Below are positions 21,769 through 32,347 of a DNA stretch of 64,000 bases, in pieces. A program made the position numbers and the translations under genes. The stretch is from Narthecium ossifragum (lineage: Eukaryota > Streptophyta > Magnoliopsida > Dioscoreales > Nartheciaceae). The notes under the pieces are model-generated. The model had not been told where the DNA came from, did not search any database, and saw only the letters and a list, made by a program, of their open reading frames with translations. Positions within the stretch are counted from its first letter, which is position 1. Each line of letters begins with the position of its first letter. Location: positions 20,615,897 to 20,679,896 of the forward strand of contig OY986975.1 in the NCBI GenBank assembly GCA_963920575.1, in the 5' to 3' direction.

Positions 21769-21907
21769 AGTTTGAATGGAAATTTGGGTGGGAAAAATGG
21801 GTGAAGGATTTGCTGAATTTTCCAATCTACGGGATTGATACTTGTTGCTTCCGATCTCAGTAACACTTCATCCTTATTTGGTTTGGGGATTGGAACCTCA
21901 ACGTGCT
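21769..21907 (-). pseudogene. Orphan exon of a chloroplast-envelope quinone oxidoreductase-like gene (CEQORH type)
   Basis: On the minus strand, after a 'ctcgctgcag' acceptor, the sequence encodes HVEVPIPKPNKDEVLLRSEATSINPVDWKIQ followed by FPPKFPFKL and a GTAAGT donor. This matches the N-terminal part of plant CEQORH/zinc-type alcohol dehydrogenase-like proteins (HVQVPVPTP..EVCLKLEATSLNPVDWKIQ). The Rossmann-fold and later exons were not found in the roughly 2 kb downstream, and no convincing first exon was found upstream. A gene remnant is the simplest reading. A real gene with a distant, unrecognised rest is possible but unlikely. Confidence 0.7.
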
Positions 21908-22348
21908 GCAGCGAGAACAAGAGTCATGAAATTTGCGTGTTATAAGACATCCTGAAAGTATCTTGGCTGCTCTATTTGGTAGAAGCATAACAACAAACAT
22001 GTCATGGGATTTTAAGAAAAAACCTATCTTTTGAAGATCGAAATCATTCTTAAACCCTAGCCCAAAAAGAGATAGAAAGACAATAAACCCCAATACTTGC
22101 CATCAAATTCATTGGGATCTCCGGCGAGCACTCGTGGCGGGGAGGCAATCCAACGATGGAACTCCGGGCAAGGGCGGCACGCGATGATCGACACCAGCCA
22201 TGCTTGGTCTGGATTGGATTGTGAGGTGAGAAGAGAAAGGGGGACGTGACCGCTGGCGTTCTCCGTCGACGCGAACACAAAATTCCCAGAGATCGGGTGA
22301 TTCAAAGTTTAAAATTCTTTCCCATTAGATCCTGGTCGTTGGGCTTAA

Positions 22349-25300
22349 GTGGATGCAGATCCACGGTGTGAATTAGCTATGGCAGGGCCTGCCATAGCTA
22401 ACCCCAACGTCCGTCCTGCCATAGCTAACCCCAACGTTAGACCCCTGAATCCTGGAAGAACCCCAATGGAGCACCACCACTGGGAGGAGGAGATCGACGT
22501 CGACGACACCGACCTCCCCTCTCTTGTCCACCCAGCCATCCCCCCACCGAAACGCTCCTTTATAGTCTCAAACCCCAACCCCGTCCCCTCGCTCCTCCCT
22601 TGCTCGCAACTCTCGCGCCCCTCCTCCCAAACCCTAGCCCCCAACCCCTCCACTCTTCCTCCTCCTCCACCTCCTCCTCAACCCCGAGCCGTCGCTTATA
22701 CCGTCCGCCGCATCCCAGGCCCCGCCGGCGCCGTCCAAGCCTCCATGCGCCGACGCGCCGCCGCGGAGGAGCTTGAGATGCGTAGGCCTCGGATTGATTC
22801 TCGAGGCCATGTGGAGACGAGGTGCGATCGGGGAGTGGATTCGGATGGAGAGGTCGATGATGAGGATTTCGAGCTCAACCCCTGGCTCTGCGCCATGAGC
22901 TTTCTAGGTAAGAAGCTGCGATGCAAGATGATGCCTATTTCTTGTTTCGTTACACCCTATATGTTCCAATCTTTACTGGCTTTGAGATTTTTGATTAGGT
23001 CCTACTTTCCCTTCGTCTATTGACTCGATCAAGAATCAAAAGATCACAACCGAACGAATATCTCGGGTTTGTGTGCGTCTTTATATATCTTTCTTCTATA
23101 GTTTTTGTGGATTTTTTAGGATCTGATTGAATTTTATGCTGATTTAGGTGGTCGGGATTGTTAAGTCCTGCAAGCAGAATGGGCTTGGAGATTTGTTCAT
23201 AACGCTGAAGGTAATGAGACTTAATATTGATAGGCTTCGGAATAGTGCCATTTGTGGGACTGAAGACAGTGACGCCATTTGGTATAGGATCCGTCAGGCA
23301 TGATTGGTGCTTCGGTTCATGGCAAAGTGCTTTCGGAATGCAACCTTCTTGGAGATATCTGTGTTGGAGTTGTGCTTATTCTGAAGCAGGTTTAGCTTTT
23401 GGATTCTGATACATTGCAGCCATTGTATTTCATGTGCATTTTAATATCTTGTGATTGGCAAGGATAGGGGATAGTTGGTATCAATCTTATACCAGTGTTT
23501 TCTTCAATAACTGTCAGGTTGTGGTTTTCTGCCCAGCTCCCTCTGTTCACTATCTGAATGTAACGACAAACAATGTTGAGAAGGTATGCCTTTTCTAGTC
23601 CTGTTCACATCTAGGATTAGCCTAGTTATTTGTAATCTTTTGAAGGACAAAATGTAGTGGCTATTTCTATTTTTAACGTTGGCTGGTAACTATTCGCTAG
23701 CTATATTTTTATCTAGTCCAATTCATGGAAATTGCTGGACAAGCTTCTTCTTGTATAACAGCATGGAAACTTTGTTATACACATGTTTAGTTTGTCATTT
23801 CGATAATGACTCATGCAGATGATCTAGCTAAAGAATCTCGTCTGCTTTTCTTTTTTGTAATAGTTGAACACAGCAGAAAATCCTTTATGACATTCTACCT
23901 ATTGGCATACAATTCTTGAATACTATTGAAGTAAACCGATTCTTGTTGAATGCAAAGAGATGCGAAATTCTGGATGACCTCTGTAAGTTTATGCTGGGAT
24001 GCTGAAAGAGGCTGGTTCAGTGGGCATTAATGTGGTTTTAATGAAAGTTAATGACATAATTAAAATGGTGCGGATGATTGAGTATTTGCTAATATGGATT
24101 TTTATTCAGGATGACGTCATTAATATTCACTCTTGCTGAGATAATGTATTACAGTGCAATGTCACCTCATAAGGCTAAGAGCATTATATTGGATGTGCAT
24201 AATCATGAGATAAACTAGTAGAATGATGTCAATTGTATGTGACTGTTTGAATAGTTTCTAGTTCTTGAAGGCAAGTGTCTATGTTCTAAAGGTGTTGGTA
24301 TAAATATTGCATATTGCTGAAGCGGCGAATAATTGCCATTTTGCTATTGGTAACTTATCGAGGCTACAAAATAGATAGGGAAGTGTGTAAAATCAGAGTA
24401 CTCGGGAGGTTTTCATTGTCTTTGTGAGAAAGCATGTGATGCATTGCCATGAGAGTCAGAAAAGTTCTTGAAAATGGAAGTACGTGTGTGATGAAACACG
24501 TCAAGAGCAATTATGATAAGCACGAGAAGCGAATGAGTAACAATGTGTGTTTGAGCTAGTTAATAGCAAGAAAAGTTTCAGGTCAAGGGATATTTAAACC
24601 AATTATAGGAGATAGGCTCTAGGTTTAATTGCTCTGTCACACATAAACTTTCGGTCTACATCTATGGGGCCATCTGCATTGTGAAGTCAGCCCCTTAAGT
24701 TGGCAATGTAAAGTTTCTATCTACATTTAAGGGTTGCTATATTTTTTAAATGTTCTGTAAGTGCTATTTTCTTTCTCTTTTGTTCCTTTTTTGGTTTCCT
24801 GTTCTTCATCTGTATTGATATGCTCAATCAAGTGAAATTCATTCTCCTCTTGAACCTTAGAAACCAAGGTTCTTTACGTACTTCAAACTCTGCATACTCC
24901 TTTCTATGTATTAGAATATGGTAATTTTAATGCATATATGGATGTAGATAAATGTGACATTAGTAAGCTAACCTGTCATTTGTATTTCACAACAGCTTAT
25001 CAGTAAGGACTGTGGACCTCCTGGAAAACAGATGCCGTCACCTTATGCAGTCACATGCCGTGCATCTGGTACAGGTAACATATGACGACTTGTTCGTGGA
25101 TCATCTTTCTCCGGTTGTTCTCTGTCTCCCTCAGTTTTCTCGCGACTGACATGCCCTTCCTAATTTTTTGTATAGCAGAATCCAGAGGAAATTTGCTGAA
25201 GGGAGCAGAGAGAACACACACACAGAGGCAGGAAGTTGGCAGTGCCAGAGAAGATACATTGAGACAGATGTTTAATCACAAAAGAATGACGAGCGACAAA

Positions 25301-25930
25301 GATGCTGCTGGTCCTGCTGGTAGAGTACCATTCATTGTCAATACTGGGCTTGAGTTACCGGAGAATGCACTCTCCGAGAGGCAGGGTGCTGTCTGTGCCG
25401 CTGAAAATGAAACGATTCAAAACTCGACGAGCAACAGAAATGCTGGCATTCCTGCTGGAATCTTGCCATGCAGCATAAATGATGGCCCGAGGGCATCCCA
25501 GAGAACACCCACAGAGACGCAAGGAGCTAGAAGTGCTGCTTCCCATGAACCGAGTCGGAACTTTAACTTCGAAAGAATGTTGAAGACGAAAAATCCAGGT
25601 GTTCCTGCTAACGTGTCGGGTACAGTTGAGAGAGCGTCTTCACAGAGCCAGGTGCTGATTTCTGTTGCTGATGATGAAGCGAAACAGAACTCGTACTGTG
25701 AAATGATGATAGATCACAGCGATAAAGACCCTCCTAGCTTAAGCTCGACTTTGCCGTCTGCTGTCAACGCTCCTGATGCTGCAAATATTGTTCAGAAGTC
25801 CGGTCTTATAACAAACGCTTCTAAGAAGCTGATTTCAAAAGAATCAGTAGGCCAGTGGACAGACGAACAGTTACTGGAGCTATTCTCCGATTACCCAGAT
25901 GATGCTGACATGGCTTGTTTCACCATCTGA
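22349..25930 (+). CDS. Homologous-recombination OB-fold protein (HROB/C17orf53-like), 7 exons
   Basis: HROB proteins load the MCM8-MCM9 helicase during recombination repair and meiosis in animals; plant homologues are less studied. Exons by phase and splice sites: 22349-22907, 22999-23066, 23148-23210, 23288-23389, 23518-23583, 24996-25074, 25176-25930. Features: an acidic N-terminus (MEHHHWEEEIDVDDTDLP), a Pro-rich linker, RRIPGPAGAVQ and NPWLCAM, then the OB-fold core running across exons 2-5: ISRVVGIVKSCKQNGLGDLF, ITLKDPSGMIGASVHGKVL, GDICVGVVLILKQVVVFCP, PSVHYLNVTTNNVEK. A long disordered tail ends VGQWTDEQLLELFSDYPDDADMACFTI. The first in-frame ATG gives 563 aa. The ATG at 22466 (MEHHHWEEE) gives 524 aa and looks better, because the extra N-terminus contains an 11-residue repeat (GPAIANPNVRP). 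The family call comes from the conserved core; exon 1 to 2 joining is inferred from phase. Confidence 0.82.
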
Positions 25931-26108
25931 CACGTGTACACGAAACCTCTCTTCGACCATTTTTGTTCTTCTATAGCTGGTCAAGCTAAACACTCGGCCC
26001 ACGGATGATGCTGACATGGTTGTTTCACCAGCTGACACGTGTACACGAAACCTCTCTCAGACCATTTTTGTTCTTCTTCTAGCTAGCTAAACTAACACTC
26101 AGCTAACG
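25899..26108 (+). repeat. 105-bp tandem duplication across the HROB-like stop codon
   Basis: The last ten codons, the stop and about 75 bp of 3' UTR are repeated once. 'gatgatgctgacatgg' occurs at 25899 and 26004, each followed by 'tgacacgtgtacacgaaacc' and 'accatttttgttcttc'. The second copy has a 1-base loss (ggcttg to ggttg) and lies wholly in the UTR. Confidence 0.9.
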
Positions 26109-26837
26109 GTTACAGTTATGTTAGTCTTTTGGGTCTAACTTTTCTCTAAGAATGCCTTGATCTCTATTTCTAGAGAAATGGACTCAACCAAATATGATTA
26201 AAAACTTAAAATCGAACCAAGTCTGATCCAAATAGATCTAGGCCATCCTCCTCGAGCCCATAACCCAATAGATACACAGTCTCAGACCAGCACAGCAACC
26301 ATGAAACCACCAAGAATAGAAACTTAGCGACCAAGAAAGAAAGCCTTGGAGGACGTGCCGCCATTCCCTTTATTAATATTACACTACCCTCTCCGCCACT
26401 CTCCTGAGTCTCCTCCACTCCCCGCCGCTACTCCCATCCAAGCGCCTCCCATGGCTTCGTCCCCTTCGTAACATCTCCTCAGCTCCTCTCCGATCTCCGT
26501 TCGCCCCCTGCCGCCATCGAATCGTTTACGCTATTATGCCTTTGCATCTCTTCTATCTCCAAACCCTCCTCCTCGTCCTCCTCCTCTGCACCTCCCCTTC
26601 TCCCTCCACACTCCACTATCGCAAGAAGAGGCCCTTGGAGGACATCACCGTATTCCTAGCTTTCCTTCATCCTCTCTTCCTGAGGCTCGAGCTCAGGTCC
26701 GTCGCCGGCAAGATCCACCCCGGCCTTCGCTCCGCCTTCAACCCCATCCGATCCTTCGTTAATCACCATCTTCGCCGCAAAAGAGCTCTCTCCGTCCGCC
26801 TCCAGCCCCTCCTCGCCTGATCCAGATAGATACGTCT
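26109..26837. other. Intergenic region / signal peptidase 5' leader
   Basis: Between the HROB-like gene and the signal peptidase. The 3' half is pyrimidine-rich (many CTC/TCC runs), as in plant leaders. An open frame at 26536-26820 begins with a hydrophobic stretch (FYLQTLLLVLLLC) but matches no family I know, and it sits directly before the signal peptidase start. It may be an upstream ORF or chance. Confidence 0.4.
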
Positions 26838-29800
26838 ATGATGCGGTTTGGGAGATCTCGGGGGCTTTTCAGCTGCTACTTCCGATGGATGCCGTGCCAT
26901 GAGTTCTTGGCTCCTTCTTCTAGTATGAGTGATCTATTTCCCGATGAGGACGGCGTGAGGATCCCGTGGTGGCGGCAGGCCTGGTACTTCCTCAAGGTAC
27001 TCTTGGTGAGGGTTCTGGTAGCGGGCTTGTTCTTGGAGGTCCGGTCCATCCCTTCCAGCTCCATGTCCCCCACCCTTGAAGCTGGTGATCGTATCATCGC
27101 GGAGAAGGTAGAGCAGTGAGTTGAATTTAATGGCTGTCTCTGGTTTTGCTTAATTATAACACGCCCAATTAGGAATCTTTGGGCAATAGGGCCGAGAACT
27201 TAAAGAGGGATGGTCTCTTTTCTAGGTTTCATACTACTTCAGAAGCCCTGCTATTGATGACATTGTGCTTTTCAGAGCTCCTCAGGTTCGTTGTTCTTGA
27301 TGTTCCTTCTATCATTTGTGAATTAGGGTGGTGGCATATTATTCTCATTCCTAGTGGATAACAGTAACTTCTTTGTTTGCTCTGTCTCTGTTTATAGGAC
27401 TTTGGATTCGGAGCGGGTGATGTTTTTATCAAACGAATTGTTGCAAGGGCCGGAGATCTTGTTGAGGTATATAGCATGCCTAACATAACCTTTCGCAATT
27501 CCAGTTTGTTGCTTATCTAGGATGTTCTTGGAATTGAGAAATGGCAGAAGCCAAAATCAAATAATTTAAGCTCTATCTCCACTTGATGCCCAGGTGGGAC
27601 TCTTTTTCCGTAATGGAGCAATTAAGAATTTGCTTCTAAGTTTCGGATGCCATTTGAATTTGTCCCCAAGATTAACTGAAGTTGAATTCTGTGGTGTTAA
27701 CTGGACTTGGCTGTCGATTCAGATCAAGTGAAGAGGTGACCGGCTTGGTCGGCTTGATAGGGACCAATTTGGGTCCATTGGAATGCCTTGGGAAGGGTGA
27801 TCTGGTCCTGATCGAGGATCTGGACAGTTGGATTGAAGATCGGAACTCCGGAGTGGCTGGATCACGCCCAATGATGATCGGATGGCTGGGAGTGTGCTGC
27901 CGGTGGATCAATGGCAACCAAGAAGAGTTGAGGAAGACTCGTGAGACTCTCAGGAGTTGATCCCATGGTTTGGATTTTCTAATCCATCCTCGGATGCGGC
28001 AGATCTGAGGTGGCGGCGCGGTAGGGGTCATCGGTGAGGTGGTCGGCATCGGAGGAGACGACAACGAGGGCGATGAAGGGTACTGGAGAGCGGGGAGGAG
28101 TGGAGTGTTTTGGTAGAGTTTGATGGGGATTTGAGGGAGCGAGGTGGCCGGGATGATGGAGGATGGCGGCGGTGGTTCTTGGGGAAGATGACTGGCGTCC
28201 GGGAAGGAGGTTTTGCAGGTGGAGGAGGTTGGATAGAGGTAGAGTAGGTGATGACGAGGATATTGGTGGAGGTTTGAAGGAGTGGGGGTGGTCAGATCAG
28301 TGGGATTGGCCGGTGGAAGGCGTCGGCTCGGGGGGAGCCAGAGAAAGCCGGGATGGCAATGTTCTGGCTTAGTGGTGAGCTGCGGGCGAGCCGTAGGCGA
28401 GTCAGCGGGGAGAGAGGAGAGAGAAAATACGAAAAAATCAAGAAAATAGGGAAAAAGGGCGGAAAAATAGGAAAACGAGTGGAAAAAATTAAAGAAAAAT
28501 ATGGAGAAGAAGATAACTTTGAAGAGGGTGGTTCACCCAACCTTCTCTGGAAGAGTGCTTTACTCAACCATCCCAATCAATGTTTCGTTAATGAAAATAG
28601 GTTAAATTACGCTTTTGGTACATGTAAAATTTTGGATATACAACTTTAATACCTCTAGTTTTATAATTACATTTTTAGTACCTATATTATTAAAACCGTT
28701 TTGTTTTTATCCGACCGTCTAACATCATCATTTTTTCAAACGACAAATCGGTCACATGCAAGGCACGTGACTGGTTTTGCCACCTCATCATCATCTCTAA
28801 TCTCTAATCTCTCTCCTCCCTCTCTCTCTTCTATGCTCTCTCTCTCGTCAACACCGGGTTTGTAGTGGTATATTTTGGCATTAGCTGCAGTAAGCACCAA
28901 TTAAAATAGGTTTCTGCCCATATAGACTGATATTGACACAGAAATTAATTTTAGTCTAGCAATCATGATGAATCGCTATTGGTGCCACTTAATGTACAAG
29001 TACAGGGAACTAATCAACTTCATCAAGCCATGGGGGCTTCCTTGCAGGCTGCACAGTCCACACCGCACTATTGCATTTGTATCCAAACTCAAATGCTATC
29101 TGTCAAATTCTATCACCCTTCTTGATCTTCCCTTCAGCACCACATGTTCCCCAAACAGAACATCAACAATCATGCACAATATCATTTAAACAATAAGCAG
29201 ACAAGAGAACAAACATAACAGATAGGTTCGATGCACATTCATTCACAACCAAAACATGATTTCACAAACATTCTAAACAACTAAACAATTAAATACAACA
29301 TTAAACAGACCAGAATGCCAGAGTACTATTAGCAAAACAAAACATGGAGACATAGGGGAGAGAGAGCACGGAAGAGAGAGGGAGGAGAGAGAGGAGATCT
29401 GGCACGGGGAGGGGGAGACAGAGAGAGGAGAGATGGAGAGACAGGGGAGGGAGAGAGAGACCAGAGAGAGGACAGAAGAGAGAAGGAGGAGAGAGAGAAG
29501 TGAGATTAGAGATGGAGAAGATGAGGTGACAAAACCAATCAGTCAAAATTGATCGAAAATCAATCAAAATTCACTGAAAACCGCTTACGTGATATCACGT
29601 GAGTGGATTGCCGTCAAGTCTGGATAACGGCGTCTAACGGTAGGTACTAAATATGTTATATATATTAAATATAGGTATAAAAATGTAATTATCAAACTAT
29701 AAGTACTAAAGTGATATGCAGAGAATTTTACAGATACCAAAAACGTAATTTAGCCATGAAAATAATTATTTGCTTGTATAGATTTGAGAGTACAGTGGGG

Positions 29801-31676
29801 TGCTCCTTATATAGAGTATGGACTCTTAGGACTTAAACTATAACTAGGGCTCGACTTACATCTCAATTAGGATTCAAATAAAATGTAAAAGACTTGTAAA
29901 GTAAGTAAAGCAATAAATCCTAATAGAACTCTAATAAAGCAGTAAAATCCTAAATTAGGATAATTGTGGGGAAACCCGTCTTAGATTTGGACTCGAGGTG
30001 GGACCCATTGGCTTGTCGCCCAAGCAAAGGGGTTGGACCTAGTCAGCCTGATTTGGCTCAGGTCAATCAAGTTGAGTCGGGTCCGGTCTTGAGATGGCTC
30101 AATCTGTGAGCATCTGGACTCGAATATGATGAACTGGTCTGTTGGATTGAGTTGAATCTGGCATGCTCATAACATACCATTTACCGGTGTAGGCCTTGAT
30201 CAATTTGCGACTAGCTAATTTATGACCACTATGGCGTTAATTTTTAGCGATATCCAATGTGATGAACTCAAAAGCTAGACGTTTTCATTCTTGAATCTTG
30301 ATCCATGCTGAAAGGGCCTGACAACATTGTCATTGAAGTTAGTGTTTGAAATAGTTATTTGTTTCAATTTGGGGAACTATGGGTCAACTGCCGAGTATTG
30401 GGTTATGGGTTGCCTAAATTCATATCTGATACCTTGTAACCATACTATTGTCTAAGCTAGTCAACAAAAGTTAAACGATGCCATCATAATCAGCATCATC
30501 TTTGTTAACACCATCCAGGCCTTGAATCATTAGAATGATACCGGCTTCAAAACATGCTTCATGAAAGGTTCAATAAAAGCTTAGTATTAGACCTTTGTAT
30601 TTGGCTAATTTCTTGGGCCTACCATAAAACCCATCATTCGAACATGTTGACTTTATTTGTGCGAGGGATGATAAAAGAGGATGGGAATGTCTAGATGCCA
30701 TGGAGTGATCCCACAATTAGCCGCTATAATTGAGGGATGCAATGTATCACATTGAGTGGAGACTTGATGAATCCGGGGGGCCTATGGCACGTTTTATAAA
30801 ACCTGTAATTCAAGGTGATGCTTATGCCCCCTCACTTTTTAAAGTCTATCTCGATGCCGTTCTGGACATATTTCATTTTTTCAGCATTTTCCTTTTCATG
30901 TATGAGAATCTGATCAGATTTCTTAATTGTATTGTCTGTCATGAGTTGATTCCTATACACAAGGGTTTCATGACATTTGCTTCCTGGATTCTTTCTACTT
31001 GGATTCTTGCAGGTCTCAAATGGGTTGCTTCTCATCAATGGAAATAAACGGCAGGAAGAATTTGCTGTAGAACAAACTGCACGCAGTATGGAGGCCATAG
31101 TTCGTCCCAGACACCTATTCTCGCGTTTCTAAATTTACGAGCTTTGATGCCCTATGGGCCAGTAGAATGTGTTCTTGAACAACATTAAGGAGTTGAATCT
31201 ACCAGGAAAATTAAGTGCAAGTCTTAATCAATCGAGTGCACAATGGAAGCAATAAGATCACCGAGTTGACCTGGTGTGCTCCATGTTGTTGACATCTTCG
31301 AGTGCGCTGTGATAATGATTTTTATTATCATGAGCCTCAGATGGTGCATGATCTGCTTGGTCTGTATACTTTAAATTTCTTTCCTCCCCCTGCCTAAGGC
31401 AAGGATAGACCTATAGTTTTCATGCTCTGACTAACATATGTTTTCGATCTGCAGCTTGTACCTGCAGGTCATGTTTTTGTGATGGGTGACAATCGTAGCA
31501 ACAGCTATGATTCTCGTGCCTGGTGAGCGCTTGAACATTTAGGTCTATAATGTTTATAAAAACAGTGGGAAATGAGATCTAATACATTGTTATTTTGTGT
31601 TCTATCTAGGGGACCTCTTAATGTAGCTGATATTATAGGAAGATGTATGATGCGCTGTCGGATCCCGACTCCTTAG
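26838..31676 (+). CDS. Type I signal peptidase, plastid processing-peptidase type (PLSP1-like), 6 exons
   Basis: Membrane serine-lysine protease (S26 family) that removes targeting peptides; plant members of this type act in chloroplast envelope or thylakoid membranes. Exons: 26838-27107, 27226-27285, 27398-27466, 31013-31099, 31455-31522, 31610-31676, giving 206 aa. Motifs: a hydrophobic helix (about 47-68); box B IPSSSMSPTLEAGDR with catalytic Ser75; EKVSYYFRSP and DIVLFRAPQ; box D GDVFIKRIVARAGD with catalytic Lys122; box E [20 protein letters not shown]. Both catalytic residues are present. The N-terminus is short: an in-frame stop lies upstream of 26838, so a longer transit peptide would need an unseen 5' exon. 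Intron 3 is 3.5 kb and holds a MULE. The C-terminus GRCMMRCRIPTP differs from the RYWPP-type ending of Arabidopsis PLSP1, so the exact plant subgroup is uncertain. Confidence 0.9.
27467..28590. other. Signal peptidase intron 3, left part: unidentified inserted sequence
   Basis: GC-richer than the flanking introns and without a long open frame. A G-rich section (about 28080-28400) has many 'gatgg', 'ggagg' and 'gcgg' strings and resembles decayed retroelement non-coding sequence, but I cannot name a family or find termini. Confidence 0.35.
28600..29755. mobile_element. Non-autonomous Mutator-like element (MULE) in signal peptidase intron 3
   Basis: Inverted termini start GGTTAAATTACG (left) and GGCTAAATTACG (right, read in reverse) and stay recognisable for about 100 bp on each side ('ttttggta', 'taattacatttt', 'agtacct'). 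The flanks are an exact 9-bp direct repeat ATGAAAATA (28591-28599 and 29756-29764), the target size of Mutator elements. The 1.16-kb interior has no transposase. It includes a GA/CT-rich tract (about 29345-29530) and unrecognised sequence. Confidence 0.88.
29345..29530. repeat. GA-rich low-complexity tract inside the MULE
   Basis: Long irregular runs of gagag, ggaga and gggag units. A shorter CT-rich block near 28795-28850 is its approximate reverse complement, so the two may belong to the element's sub-terminal inverted repeats. Open frames across it are low-complexity artefacts. Confidence 0.7.
29765..31012. other. Signal peptidase intron 3, right part
   Basis: No gene or element boundaries recognised. 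The acceptor 'gattcttgcag' at 31002-31012 precedes exon 4. Confidence 0.5.
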
Positions 31677-32347
31677 AAGCCAACAAGCCAGTCATTCAGG
31701 GTTCTGAGATGCCAAATCTTTGTCAGTGTGACGAGTGCGATGACATCTTTGGATGAAGGGAAAAAGTAGGATCTTGTAGTTGCTTCATCGCATCAATCTT
31801 CATCCGTGACGTTGCCTTGCTCGTTGATAAGCTGCTTAAATTCCCAGGTGTTTGTGGTGCAATTTGCTCTATGTGCTGCTATTGCCACCAGACTGAACAT
31901 AGTATGGAATCTTATCTTTGGTTGGCTGTTATGACTTATGAGCAGCAGTTGACTCTGTTGACTATTATCATCATAATTGACCCAGTGATTGCAAATCAAA
32001 CCTTGGATGCTTATGGAGAATTACAGGACTCCGTGCAAGGATGAGTTAATCTTTGCAGTTAATTGCGTAATTTGATGTAAACCTTGATATTCTTCTGTAC
32101 AACTCAGCTGCCGCGATAACTTAAGTACAGGCAAGTTCGGTGTGGATGACCTGTGCTGGAGTTATCTTGTGCTAGCTAGACGATTGCAATGGAGGATGTG
32201 TTTTGGACATTGGTTTGCCGGATGTTTGGATCATCATCCATACCCGTTAAAATGGATGAATTCCGGGGATCCATTGATGCCTTATCCTTTTTATAAAGTT
32301 AGACCAGCGGCACACACACAGCATTAGAAACCCGAGGAAAACAAGAG
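31677..32347. other. Intergenic: signal peptidase 3' UTR and promoter of next gene
   Basis: Contains the presumed signal peptidase 3' UTR. A TATA-like 'tttataaagtt' near 32291 lies about 55 bp before the next ATG and is a reasonable core promoter for the propeller protein gene. Nothing else was recognised. Confidence 0.45.

Noticed and set aside
26536..26820. 94-codon frame with a hydrophobic start, considered as a signal peptidase transit peptide or a separate small gene
   Set aside because: It is in a different frame from signal peptidase exon 1, has no splice link I can support, and matches no family; recorded only as a possible upstream ORF.
27682..28064. Open frames in signal peptidase intron 3
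   Set aside because: Overlap on both strands with no domain and lie between well-supported exons; likely decayed repeat sequence.
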